A DNA stretch of 56,033 nucleotides, taken from Deltaproteobacteria bacterium (GTDB lineage Bacteria > Desulfobacterota > Desulfomonilia > UBA1062). Location: NCBI GenBank assembly GCA_011046135.1, contig DSBG01000010.1, forward strand, positions 1-56,033, given 5' to 3'. The translations under genes were made by a program, and so were the position numbers. Position 1 is the first letter of the stretch; the number at the start of each line of letters is the position of its first letter. The notes below the pieces were generated by a model. The model worked only from the letters and a program-made list of their open reading frames with translations. It made no database searches and was not told where the DNA came from. This document shows positions 36,153 to 45,438 of this stretch, in pieces.

Positions 36153-36332
36153 GAACATCCTCCTGGTGGTTTTTTCTTCTTGGAAAGATGGTGAAGGATT
36201 TTTCTCTCCGATGCAAGGAGAAAGGCACAACCGCTCACACAGGCAGCTACAGGTGTATTTTCCGAACCAGGCGCATCCTGGTCTTAGGATGGCCCCTCGG
36301 TCCCTGTTCCGGTCAGGATGTTCTGTGAGATC

Positions 36333-36371
36333 GTGGAAAGGGGCAGCGGTTCGAATCCGCGTCTCTTGAAA
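36333..36371 (+). other. isolated tRNA T-arm-like sequence
   Basis: GCGG-TTCGAAT-CCGC forms a perfect T-arm-like hairpin, and GTCTCTT follows as a would-be 3' acceptor strand. No matching acceptor, D-arm or anticodon arm was found in the preceding 80 nt, so this is at most a tRNA 3' remnant. Confidence 0.2.
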
Positions 36372-36444
36372 TCAAGCGCTTTGATCATTATTGTTTGTTC
36401 TAGTACGTTCAGTGTTTGCATGATGGTGAGGAGGAGACACATAC

Positions 36445-37869
36445 GTGAGAAGATCGGTCATTGTCCTCAACTCTGTTGTGCTCGTGCTCCTTTTCTCGTG
36501 CGCCTCATCCACTCCGGAGAGAGTTGACCCGGATCTCGGGATACCTCCTCCAGACAGATGGACATCCCCGTATCCACTTTCGTACGGACAGATCGATCAC
36601 TGGTGGGAAGAATTCGGAGATCCGGCACTCAACGACCTCATAGAGAAAACCCTTGAGAGAAATTTCGATGTAAAAGCTGCACTGGCAAGGTTCGATGCTG
36701 CCCAGGCCCAGGCGCGAATCGAAGGTGCCGACGGCAAGCCTCTGCTCGACGGTAGTTTGTCCGCATCGAGCCGGAGGCAGAATGTTGCGGTAAGTTCCTT
36801 TCCCCAAGGATCTGATGTAGTCATCAGATCAACCGCGAACTCCTTCGGAGCGTCCCTGAACCTCAGCTGAGAGATTGACCTGTGAGGAAGGCTGCGTTCA
36901 GGGCATGCTGCCGCTCTCGCCCAGATCGAGGCATCCCGTTCGGATCTGGACGGAATCAGGCTTTCCCTTGCCGCACAGACGGCAAAGGCATGGTTTGCCT
37001 GTATTGAGGCGAAGCTGCAGCTCCACCTCGCACAGTCAAGTGTTGACAATTATACGCAGACTCTGGAAAAGATACGTGCACGCTACGAGCGGGGCCTGAG
37101 ATCCTCCCTGGACCTGCGCCTGGCAGAACCGAATGTTTCCTCTGCACGATCAGTTCTCTATTTCAGGCAGGATCAGCTCCAGCGTCTTCTCAGACAGCTG
37201 GAGATTCTCTCAGGCAGCTACCCTTCGGGACTCATCGGAATCGGAGGCGGGTTTCCCCAAACGCTCACCCCTGTGCCCGTGGGTATTCCGGCGGAAATTA
37301 TCAGCCGCAGACCGGACCTTGTCTCTTCAGAGCGGCGTCTCGCTTCTACGAAAGCGCGGGTGGCTCAGTCAGAAGCGGCGTTGTACCCGCGCATTGCACT
37401 GACGGCATCGGGCGGAAGAGCGAGCGATGAACTTGCAGATCTCCTTGTCGGTGAGTACACGCTCTGGAGTATTGCCGGAAATCTCCTCCAGCCCCTTTTT
37501 CAGGCAGGCAGGCTCAGAGCCGGTGTCGACCTTGCGCGGGCGCGCGAGGATGAGGCTGCCGTACTGTTTGCCAGGAATGTCCTTGTTGCATATGCCGAGG
37601 TGGAGAGCACGCTCACGGCAGAGACCCTCCTGTCATTCAGGGAACAGGCCCTGGTGGTGACCGTTGAACAGGCAATAGCTGCACGGGATCTTGCATAGGA
37701 ACGCTACCTCTCCGGCCTCGTCGATTACATCTCTCTCCTCGAGGCGCAGCGGGGTGCATATGAATCACAGAGCCAGCTCCTGAGTGTGAGGCGCCAGAGA
37801 CTCGATGCGAGGATCGATCTCTACCTGGCCCTCGGTGGAGGATTTATGAATTGGGACAATGACGATTGA
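36445..37869 (+). pseudogene. NodT/OprM-type outer-membrane efflux lipoprotein, interrupted by three in-frame stops
   Basis: One continuous 474-codon frame encodes an RND outer-membrane factor. It has a lipoprotein signal (VLLFSCASS), the family start WWEEFGDPALNDLIEKTLERN, coiled-coil repeats, and the second-half motif IPAEIISRRPDL. It is broken by TGA at 36868 and TGA at 36883, where relatives have tryptophan (S-W-EIDL-W-GRLR), and by TAG at 37696, where glutamine is expected (DLA-Q-ERYL). All three fit single G-to-A or C-to-T transitions. No frameshift occurs. The longest uninterrupted pieces are 36445-36870 and 36886-37698. The gene starts with GTG behind GAGGAG and overlaps the adaptor remnant downstream. 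Confidence 0.85.
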
Positions 37870-38647
37870 AAGAACGAGGAGGAATGACGTGTCTCATGAT
37901 TCAAGTGTGAGGATTCTGCTGCCCGTTCTCATTCTGCTGGTCGGTCTCGCCGGGGCAATCATCATAGTTGTAACACGCCCGAAAGTCGAACAGCGGCCAG
38001 TGAGCTTCTTGCCTCCGTTGGTGCGTGTCCAGACGGTTCAGCTCCAGGATATTCGGCTGAGCGTATCTTCCCAGGGAACGGTGGTGCCCCGTACCGAGAC
38101 GGTCCTTGTTTCGCAGGTTGTCGGAACGGTCCAGTTCGTTTTTTTTCCCAAGATCGATGCGGACAACGTCGTTGCCGAGCTTACTTTGCCTCTGGGCACT
38201 CCCGTGGAGGTCACGCGGCAGGCCGTCATGCGTCTTGAAGAAACTGCCCGGGCTCTGGAGACGGAGTTTGGAGAAGACCGGCGCGTCCTGCGCCACATCC
38301 TCGCTTCCGTGGGAGAACAGCCCGGCAGGAATGAATCGCGCGGGCCGGTGGCGGGCCAGGCACTGTTTGTGGGATCGCACCTTGGAGAGGTGAATATCGA
38401 ACTCGTCCCATCCGAGAACAGGACAGCGAGCAGTACCGAGATTGCCAATCGGTGGAGAGAGTTGACCGGTACCATCCCCGATGCCGTGGAACTGGTCTTC
38501 ACGAGTTCGCTGTTCTCCGCCGGAGCTCCGATAAACGTCCAGCTTGCAAGTGCGGACTATGAAGCGCTGAAGCGCGCAGCCGAACAGCTCAAGGAAAAGA
38601 TAGCCCAATATCCCGGTGTGTTTGACGTCTCCGACTCCTTTCGTTAA
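37859..38647 (+). pseudogene. fused remnant of RND membrane-fusion adaptor and RND pump
   Basis: This 262-codon frame begins as an HlyD/AcrA-type adaptor: a single membrane helix near residues 20-39, then VRVQTVQLQDIRLSVSSQGT and TETVLVSQVVG. At about residue 88 (near 38120) it switches abruptly to the periplasmic part of an RND pump (FFPKIDADNVVAELTLPLGT). The remaining adaptor and the first half of the pump are missing, a deletion of perhaps 2.5 kb. The frame then ends at TAA 38645 because of a one-base frameshift near 38640; the continuation is found in the next frame. Confidence 0.85.
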
Positions 38648-39617
38648 GGGCAAACAGGAGCTCAAGATCTCCATCACTGCCGAAGCCGAATTACTGGGGC
38701 TCACCCTGTCAGACCTCGGAAAACAGGTCAGACAGGCATTCTTTGGCGAAGAGGCACAACGCATTCAACGGGGACGGGACGAGATCAAGGTCATGGTACG
38801 CTATCCTTCGCAAGAGCGACGATTGCTTCACAATCTCGAGATTAAGCGCATCCGACTCCACGACGGAATAGAAATTCCGTTTTCAGTTGCCGCAGATGTG
38901 CTCTATGACAGGGGATACTCGTTCATAGAGCGGACGGACAGGCAACGGACCGTCGATATTACGGCCGAGATCGACGAAGCAAAGGCAAATGCAAACGAGA
39001 TCATTTCTGACATGACGCTCAATGTTCTGCCCCGTCTTCTGGAAGCCTATCCCGAGGTTTCGTATGCCCTCGAGGGTGAGCAGCGCGATCAGCAGGAGGC
39101 ACTGGGAAGCCTGAAGCAAGGGTATGTCCTTGCCCTCCTGATGATCTATGCGCTGCTTGCGATACCCTTCAGATCATACGTTCAGCCCCTGATCGTCATG
39201 GCGGCCATCCCCTTCGGGGTCGTAGGAGCCATCTGGGGGCACGTGATCATGGGGCTGGATCTCACGCTCCTCTCTCTGTTCGAGCTCGTCGCCCTTGCAG
39301 GGGTCGTGGTAAACGACAGCCTGGTCATGGTGGATTTCATCAACCGTGCACGCGCACAGGGCGTGCACCTTTTTGCCGCCATACGTGAGGCAGGCCTCGC
39401 ACGGTTCAGGCCGATCATCCTCACTTCGCTGACCACCTTTGCCGGTCTGGCCCCCCTTCTCTTTGAACGCAGTCCCCAGGCCCGATTCCTCATCCCCATG
39501 GCGGTATCGCTCGCCTTCGGGGTGCTCTTCGCCACGTTCATCACCCTCGTTCTCGTGCCGGTATGCTACATGATTCTTGAGGATATCAGGCAGGTTTTCA
39601 GCAAGGATGGTGAATAG
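38616..39617 (+). pseudogene. C-terminal half of an RND efflux pump, detached by frameshift
   Basis: About 325 residues continuing the pump sequence of the preceding frame (VKGKQELKISITAEAELLGL), including the second periplasmic docking region and five or six transmembrane helices with the RND motifs PFGVVGAIWGH and GVVVNDSLVMVDFINRAR. Its own GTG start at 38616 lies inside the previous frame and has no ribosome binding site. Removing one base near 38637-38641 would join the two. Without the N-terminal half it cannot form a working pump. Confidence 0.85.
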
Positions 39618-39659
39618 GGAACAGGACGTCGATCGGCCGCGTGCGTGTGGGATTATTCG

Positions 39660-40535
39660 TCAGAGGGTTCTCAGTGCTGTGCCCATGGCGCGGATGAACG
39701 CCTCGTCAGTACCGCAGCACCCGCCGACGAACGTGGCGCCGGACCGGACGAGTTCAGGGATGTACGCGGCGTATTCCTCGGGCGTGGTGCGGTACACGAT
39801 CTGTCCGTCAACACGCTCCGGCAGACCGGCATTCGCCTTCATCCAGATCGGCAGATCCGTGGCTGCCCGCATCCGTCTGCAGATGGGGATGAAGCCCTCG
39901 ATGCCCTGTCCGCAGTTGGCGCCGATGCCGTCCACACCGACTCCGGAGAGCACCTCCACGGCGTCTTCCGGTGTGTTGCCCATCATGGTCCGATCCTTGC
40001 CTTTGCCCGAGTCGAACACGAGGCAGGCGATGACGGGGAGCCCGGTTGGAACTGCAGCCTCGGCAGCGATGCGGGCTTCGGCCAGATCCATCATGGTCTC
40101 CACCACGATGGCATCGGGCCCCGCCTGGGAAAGGGCACGAGCCTGTTCTTCGAAGGCAGCCTTCAGGTCGGCCTCGGTGACATCCCGGGTGACCAGAAGC
40201 TTGCCGCTGGGGCCCATGGATGCGAACACGTACGCTCGCGACCCGGCAGCTTTTTTCGAGATGTCCACACCGCGCATGTTGATCTCAGAGACCTGTTCAG
40301 CCAGGCCGAACTTGCCGAGCACGTACCGGTTGGCACCGAAGGTGTTGGTGAGAATAATCCGGCTGCCCGCATCCACGTATGCCCGGGCCACCTCCTCGAT
40401 CCTGTCCGGGTGGGTGAGGTTCCAGGAATCCGTTGACTCGCCTGGCTTCAGCCTTTTCTTCATGATCTGGGTGCCCCAGGACCCGTCGGTGAGGATCGGT
40501 GCTTCTTGTATCAGGTCAGCGAGAAATGCATTCAT
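39660..40535 (-). CDS. homocysteine S-methyltransferase family protein
   Basis: A 291-residue TIM-barrel methyltransferase of the BHMT/MetH N-terminal domain family. Zinc ligands are visible as GANCG near residue 196 and GGCCGTDEAF near 274-283. The N-terminal ILTDGSWGTQIMKK and NLTHPDRIEEVARAYVDAGS are typical. ATG 40535 follows GGGGAGA. It would place a methyl group on homocysteine. Since no complete MetH is seen in the window but a corrinoid protein and a MetH activation domain are, it may be the acceptor half of a split, corrinoid-dependent methionine synthase. That is inference: the gene lies 4 kb from the corrinoid unit. Confidence 0.88.
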   Translation of the reverse strand: MNAFLADLIQEAPILTDGSWGTQIMKKRLKPGESTDSWNLTHPDRIEEVARAYVDAGSRIILTNTFGANRYVLGKFGLAEQVSEINMRGVDISKKAAGSRAYVFASMGPSGKLLVTRDVTEADLKAAFEEQARALSQAGPDAIVVETMMDLAEARIAAEAAVPTGLPVIACLVFDSGKGKDRTMMGNTPEDAVEVLSGVGVDGIGANCGQGIEGFIPICRRMRAATDLPIWMKANAGLPERVDGQIVYRTTPEEYAAYIPELVRSGATFVGGCCGTDEAFIRAMGTALRTL

Positions 40536-40685
40536 GGTCTCCCCATTTCCTCGTGGTACGGGAGGGATCTTGATCGGAACAGGGCTCCCTCTCTTGCCGT
40601 GGACTGCTTCTCCGCCGATATGATACAATTCCTCGAGCTGTTTGGAAAGGTTTATTATCCAGCAATTTCAAGAAGGAGGGGTGCC

Positions 40686-40964
40686 ATGGCAAAGGATCCC
40701 GGGATCGGGTGCACGGTGATGGCCGAAATCGTCTCGGTCAAGGGGATATGCAGTGCCGGTCATCAGCCGGGTGAAATCTTCGAGATCAGCTGTCACGACC
40801 CGGCAGGGCTCTGCGGATTTTTCTACCACGACATCTTCCCTGCGCTCCAGTGCTTCCAGTTCGGGGGGAGTCTGCCCTGGTGGGAGGGTGACACCATTGA
40901 GCTTTCCTGTCCGGACAGTGATAACCTCGTGACCATGAAACTGCACAGGAGTGTCAGGTCGTAG
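40686..40964 (+). CDS. TIGR04076 family protein
   Basis: A 92-residue protein with the TIGR04076 pattern: VKGICSAGHQPGEIFEI near residues 17-33, LCGFFYHDIFPALQCFQFGG near 42-61 and a CPDSDN motif near 76-81. Four or five conserved-type cysteines suggest metal binding, but function is unknown. AAGGAGGGG lies 5 nt before ATG 40686. It is divergent from the homocysteine methyltransferase and shares a 150-nt upstream region with it; it converges on the CoA-disulfide reductase gene with only 10 nt between stops. Confidence 0.8.
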   Translation: MAKDPGIGCTVMAEIVSVKGICSAGHQPGEIFEISCHDPAGLCGFFYHDIFPALQCFQFGGSLPWWEGDTIELSCPDSDNLVTMKLHRSVRS

Positions 40965-40974
40965 GTCGTAGAAG

Positions 40975-42673
40975 CTATTCGCTCAGCCAGAGCTTGGTGG
41001 AGGCCGATTCCTCCATGATCTTGTCTTGTGCACCGAGGTAGGTCTTGTACCCGCCGCTCAAGTTTTTCGACCTGAACCCATTCTGGACGAGGATCCGGTG
41101 CGCAATGTATCCACGCAGCCCTGCTGCACAGAAGGGAACATAGGTCTTGGCCCGATCGAACCTGGGCAGGTGAGTGCGCAGTTCGTGCAGCGGAATATGG
41201 AGAGAACCCGGGATCGTGCCGGAGAGTTCGAGTTCGTCGGGGTTCCTGAGGTCGATCAGCACATGGTGATTCATGTCGAGGGACACGAGGTCGTGCCAGT
41301 TGAGAGTCTCGAGGTCCCCCCTGATCATGTTCGCTGCCACGAAGCCCGCGATGTTCACCGGGTCCTTTGCCGAGGAGTAGGGCGGGGCATAGGCGAGTTC
41401 CAGTTCTTCGAGGTGAAACACGCTCATCTGCGCATGGATGGAGGTTGCGATGACGTCGATCCGTTTGTCCACACCGCTGCCGCCGACGATCTGTGCGCCG
41501 AGAATCCTGCCGGTCCCGGGCGAGAATAGCAGCTTGATGGACATGATCTCGGAACCCGGATAGTAGGATGCATGGGAGCCGGAGTGCGTGTAGCTCACCA
41601 GGTAGGGGATACTCTTCTGTCTCAGGCTCTTCTCGTTCATGCCGGTTCCCGCCACCGTGAGATCGAACACCTTTACCACCGAGGTGCCAAGGGTGCCCCG
41701 GAACACGGACCTTCTCCCGAGGGCGTTGTCGGCTGCGATGCGGCCCTGCTTGTTCGCAGGACCTGCCAGCGCGGTATTGACCGGGAAGCCGAAGACGAAG
41801 TCCCTGACGCAGACCGCATCACCGATGGCAAAGATGTCAGGGTCCGAGGTGGCCATGGCAGGGGTGATCCTGATGTGTCCGTGCTCGCAGAGTTCCAGCC
41901 CGGCCTCCTGCGCAAGCCTGTTCTCGGGCCTGATGCCCACCGAGATCACGACCAGATCACACTCGAGGGTGCTGTTCCTGCTCGTGGTGACGACAATGCG
42001 GCCCTGGTTGTGTGCAAAGGACATCACACCCTCCTTCAGCTTCAGGGTCACCCCCTGTTCCCTCAGGTGGGCGTGGACGAGTCCTGCCATTTCATAGTCC
42101 AGGGGGGGGCATTACCTGGTCGAGCATCTCCACGATCGTGGTGTTCACCCCGCGCTCAACGAGGTTTTCGGCCATTTCGATGCCGATGAATCCCCCACCC
42201 ACCACCACGGCATCCCTCGGCCGGACCGTATCGACAAAGGTTTTGATGTTCTCCGAGTCAGGGATGCTCCGGAGGTTGAAGATGCCCGGTTCATCGATGC
42301 CCGGGATCTTGGGTTTCACGGGCTCCGCTCCCGGGGAGAGGATGATCCTGTCGTAGGGCTCTCTATAGGCTTGTCCGGTCGTAAGATCCCTGACCGTTAC
42401 CTGCCTGAGCTCCCTATCGATGGACGTCACTTCATGGAAGATCCTGATATCGATGTTGTAGCGCGTGGAAAAGGTTTCAGGTGTTGTCACGAGCAGGCTG
42501 TCCCGCTGCTCGATGACATCTCCGATAAAGTAGGGGAGACCGCAGTTGGCGAACGAGATATATTCTCCCCGCTCGAAGAGTATGATCTCCGCATGCTCGT
42601 CGATCCTGCGCGCCCTGGCCGCTGCCGTCGCTCCTCCGGCAACGCCACCGATGATCAGGAGTCTCCTTCCCAT
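40975..42673 (-). pseudogene. CoA-disulfide reductase with rhodanese domain, frameshifted at a C8 tract
   Basis: Two adjoining frames (42673-42092 and 42090-40975) together make a 565-residue CoA-disulfide reductase-rhodanese protein, the normal length for that fusion. The N-terminal part has IIGGVAGGATAAARARR and the redox-active cysteine in SFANCGLPYF near residue 44. The C-terminal part has the dimerisation domain and a rhodanese domain (VLIDLRNPDE, active-site CAAGLRGY). The break lies in an 8-base homopolymer (G8 on the plus strand, 42102-42109); seven bases would restore the frame (MPPLDYEM). This may be slippage-based switching, a recent mutation or a sequencing error, so the gene could well be functional. 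Confidence 0.85.
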
Positions 42674-42759
42674 GGCTTCCTCCTCGGCCTCCCTTGAGAA
42701 CTGGGAGGAAAGATTTACGGATGATTACACTATCAGATCAGCTCTCCTCTTGTCAGCGG

Positions 42760-43452
42760 CTATCTGATTACTTGTCCATCGATTCTCGGGGTGGAACGGA
42801 CCTGTCGTTCGTATTGGAATCTGAGCGTGTACACCGCGATGCCGAATGCCACGGCGGTGTTCAGCGAGGTCTTGATACCGCCCATGGGAATGCCGATGAT
42901 CTTTTCGCACATCGAAAGGATCCCCGGGTCCACCCCGCAGATTTCGTTGCCAACGACCAGGCAGATGGCGTTCCCGTCCAGGTCCCTGCACGCATGGGAG
43001 ATGGGCACGGAGGCAGGCCCTCCCTCGAGGGCCCACAGGGATATCCCGGAAGACTTCATTTGCTGAGCCGTGGTGAATGCGTTCCTGTGGAATGACCACG
43101 GGACGCTCTCGTGGGCACCCAGGGCTGTCTTCTTGAGCCTCGGGTTGTCGGGAGTCGCGGTGATGCCGCACAGGGAGAGGTGCTCAACGCCTGCCCCGTC
43201 GGCGGTTCTGAAAATGGAGCCCACGTTGAAGACGCTCCTGATGTTGTCCAGGAGCACGAGGACTCTCGGGGGGGCATCGTCTGGGCTGAATTTCGGGGAC
43301 TTGTGCTCCTCGTACGGGCCGGAGACCCTCTGGACGGGTGCCCCGCACATCGGGCATCGATGTCCTCGTCCATGTTCTTCCCTGATGGGAAAGCGCAGGC
43401 CGCACGTGTGATTGCTGCAGAGCATGATGCAATGTCTCAGGGTGGTCTTCAT
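42760..43452 (-). CDS. SpoU/TrmH family RNA 2'-O-methyltransferase with N-terminal zinc finger
   Basis: A protein of about 230 residues. SPOUT motifs are NVGSIFRTADGAG near residue 71, LVVGNEICGVDP near 168 and IPMGGIKTSLNTAVAFGIA near 187. They form the trefoil-knot S-adenosylmethionine site used to methylate ribose in tRNA or rRNA. The N-terminus carries two cysteine pairs (CSNHTC and CPMC), presumably a zinc ribbon for RNA contact. ATG 43452 sits behind GTGGAGG; a GTG three codons earlier is an alternative. The target nucleotide is unknown. Confidence 0.88.
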   Translation of the reverse strand: MKTTLRHCIMLCSNHTCGLRFPIREEHGRGHRCPMCGAPVQRVSGPYEEHKSPKFSPDDAPPRVLVLLDNIRSVFNVGSIFRTADGAGVEHLSLCGITATPDNPRLKKTALGAHESVPWSFHRNAFTTAQQMKSSGISLWALEGGPASVPISHACRDLDGNAICLVVGNEICGVDPGILSMCEKIIGIPMGGIKTSLNTAVAFGIAVYTLRFQYERQVRSTPRIDGQVIR

Positions 43453-43520
43453 GACCTCCACACTACCACAGGAATACCCGGGTACATACCGTGGAAAATG
43501 GGGATTCTCCTCCGCCCGAT

Positions 43521-44357
43521 CTAGCCGGGCCTTCTCCAGGGTATGAGGTCAGACCATGCCCGCATGCTGATCCGAGCAATGAGGTTGATTCCCCTGCGGG
43601 GAAGGATTCTTCCGATGCACAGGTGCAGGAGCTTGTTCTGCCATCCGGGGACGAAAAAGAGCCTGCCGTTCTTGAAGGCCGTGTACCCGAGTTCCGTTAC
43701 CTCCTCGATGGTCTTGAGGGAGATGGAAAAGGGGATGAAGTCCTCGGGAAACCCTGCTTCAGAGATGAGTCCCGTCCTGGTGAAGGGCGGGTTCATGGTG
43801 GCAACTCGCACCCGTGACTTCCAGGGCAGCTCGCTCGCGATTCCTTCGGTCAGGCTCTGGGTAAAGGCCTTGGATGCCGCATAGAGTGCGATGGAAGGGA
43901 GCGGCTGGAAGGCGGAGACCGAAGAGACATTCAGAACAGCCCCCTCATTCCGCTGGATCATGGAGGGCAGGAACAGGCGCATGAGTTTCGCGTACCCCAT
44001 GCAGTTCAAGAGGACCATTTTCTCGAGGCGTTCGTGGTCCATGGTGTCAAATCTTCCATAGGAGCAGATCCCGGCATTGTTCACCAGGGTGTGGAGAACT
44101 CCCGCTTGTGCGGTCACCTCGCGGTGGAGCGTTTCGGGTCCGTCTGGTCTCGTGAGATCGGTGCAGAAGGTCCAGGTGGTGATGTTGTGGCGCCTGGTGA
44201 GTTCATCGGCCCAAACGACGACCTTTTCCTCGCACGAGGGCAGGTCGGTGAGGAAGAGATTGGCCCCGTCCCGGGCAAAGCAGGCGCTGAGACCTCTGCC
44301 GATGCCCATGGATGAACCGGTGATCAGAACCGTTTTGCCTGTGAAATTCAGGTTCAT
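43521..44357 (-). CDS. short-chain dehydrogenase/reductase
   Basis: A 278-residue SDR with TGSSMGIGRGL near residues 12-22, NNAGICSYG near 93, and catalytic SSVSAF (Ser near 146) with YAASK near 158-162. The ATG overlaps the preceding epimerase stop (ATGA), so the two are translationally coupled. The C-terminal third ends in a basic tail (RISMRAWSDLIPWRRPG), a pattern of lipid-modifying SDRs of the DltE/YqjQ group. The pairing with an epimerase-like reductase suggests a role in membrane lipid or polyketide alcohol metabolism, but no substrate is evident. Confidence 0.9.
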   Translation of the reverse strand: MNLNFTGKTVLITGSSMGIGRGLSACFARDGANLFLTDLPSCEEKVVVWADELTRRHNITTWTFCTDLTRPDGPETLHREVTAQAGVLHTLVNNAGICSYGRFDTMDHERLEKMVLLNCMGYAKLMRLFLPSMIQRNEGAVLNVSSVSAFQPLPSIALYAASKAFTQSLTEGIASELPWKSRVRVATMNPPFTRTGLISEAGFPEDFIPFSISLKTIEEVTELGYTAFKNGRLFFVPGWQNKLLHLCIGRILPRRGINLIARISMRAWSDLIPWRRPG

Positions 44358-45364
44358 GACGAGGTTCCTTCGGGGTGTTTCCCGCGTCTGTTCGGAAACA
44401 GGTTCGCCAGTAGCGGTTTCTTCTTGTCGGCGACATGGCGGACAAAATCGGCAAAGGCTTCCCGGGTCGTGTAGCCGAACCGGTAGCCCAGATCGTTCTT
44501 GACCTTGTCGTTGCTCGCATACCAGGGATAGACCACCATGTTCAGCCCGCAGCTCGGAAACTCAGTCAGGAACTTCAGGCGGAGGAACCATGCGAGGTTG
44601 TTCAAGGGGTACATGAGGGAGAAGGGCAGCTTCAGCGGCCAGTTTCCCAGAGCCCTGATCATCTCGTCGAAGGTCATGAGCCCGTCTGCGACAAGGTTGT
44701 AATCGCCCGTCTTGCGGTTCTTGAGCAGGAGGTAGATGATCTCGACGAGGTCGTCCTCGTGGATATACTGGAACGGCGCTGTCTTGGCAGGGATGAGGAC
44801 GATCTTTTTCGTCAGGTGCCGGGACAGGGGGTTGTCGATCCCGGGTCCCACCACGAAGCAGGGTCTCACCACGATGAGGTTGATGCCGGGGTGGTCCTCC
44901 CGGAATTCCCTGCAGAGATTCTCCAGTTCACGCTTGTTCTTCGAATAGGTGAAGTCGATGTTGCCCCGGAGGGGACTGTCCTCCTTCAGGGGAACCTCGT
45001 TGTCGGGGTGAAACCCGTAGGCAGTGGTGGATGAACACTGAACGAGCTGCGGGATGCCTGCCTCGGCACATGCCCTGAGAAAATTGAGCGTACCGTTGAT
45101 ATTTATGTCCTCCATCAGACATTTGTTGTGCAGGGGCGGCAGGATGTACGCGGCGTGAATGCCCCAGTCGATCCCTTTTCCCTGGACCAGGGGCAGAAGA
45201 TCTTCCCGCACATCGTGCCTGATAAAGGTGAGTTTCTCCATGGTGATGGATGGTTCCTTGATATCGATCCCAATGATCTCTTCCACGTCCTCCTTTCCGG
45301 CAAGGAACGAGACGAGCTTTGATCCGAAATATCCGGACACGCCGGTGATGAGTACCCGTTTCAC
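44354..45364 (-). CDS. NAD-dependent epimerase/dehydratase (extended SDR)
   Basis: A 336-residue extended SDR. The NAD-binding GVSGYFGSKL motif lies near residues 8-17, the catalytic threonine/serine in CSSTTAYGF near 117, and YSKNK near 142-146. Length and the C-terminal substrate domain resemble sugar-nucleotide epimerases or 3-beta-hydroxysteroid-type dehydrogenases. An AAGGAGGGTG ribosome binding site precedes the start. It is followed without a gap by the SDR at 44357. Confidence 0.9.
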   Translation of the reverse strand: MKRVLITGVSGYFGSKLVSFLAGKEDVEEIIGIDIKEPSITMEKLTFIRHDVREDLLPLVQGKGIDWGIHAAYILPPLHNKCLMEDININGTLNFLRACAEAGIPQLVQCSSTTAYGFHPDNEVPLKEDSPLRGNIDFTYSKNKRELENLCREFREDHPGINLIVVRPCFVVGPGIDNPLSRHLTKKIVLIPAKTAPFQYIHEDDLVEIIYLLLKNRKTGDYNLVADGLMTFDEMIRALGNWPLKLPFSLMYPLNNLAWFLRLKFLTEFPSCGLNMVVYPWYASNDKVKNDLGYRFGYTTREAFADFVRHVADKKKPLLANLFPNRRGKHPEGTSS

Positions 45365-45389
45365 CGGGACACCCTCCTTTCAGTACAGC

Positions 45390-45423
45390 AAGAGGCCCGT
45401 TCCCAGGCGGGCCAGGGCCTCTT
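45390..45423. terminator. 9-bp perfect hairpin between thiolase and epimerase genes
   Basis: AAGAGGCCC (45390-45398) and GGGCCTCTT (45415-45423) are perfect inverted copies with a 16-nt loop. On the minus strand it follows the thiolase stop, but there is no T-tract in that direction (TTTT follows only on the plus strand), so it may attenuate rather than end transcription. Confidence 0.5.
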
Positions 45424-45438
45424 TTCAATCAATATAAA

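Noticed and set aside
36333-36371. Functional tRNA gene
   Set aside because: Only a T-arm-like hairpin is found; no acceptor stem partner, D-arm or anticodon arm in the expected upstream distance.
36868-36885. TGA codons in the outer-membrane factor as selenocysteine
   Set aside because: Both positions are tryptophan in relatives, there are two within 18 nt, no SECIS-like hairpin follows, and neighbouring genes are also broken. Nonsense mutation is simpler.
37696-37698. TAG as pyrrolysine, prompted by the corrinoid methyltransferase genes nearby
   Set aside because: The site is not a methylamine methyltransferase, glutamine fits the family at that position, and the gene carries two other stops.
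40975-42673. Second selenocysteine enzyme
   Set aside because: The redox residue is an ordinary cysteine codon (SFANCG); the interruption is a one-base homopolymer frameshift, not a TGA at the active site.
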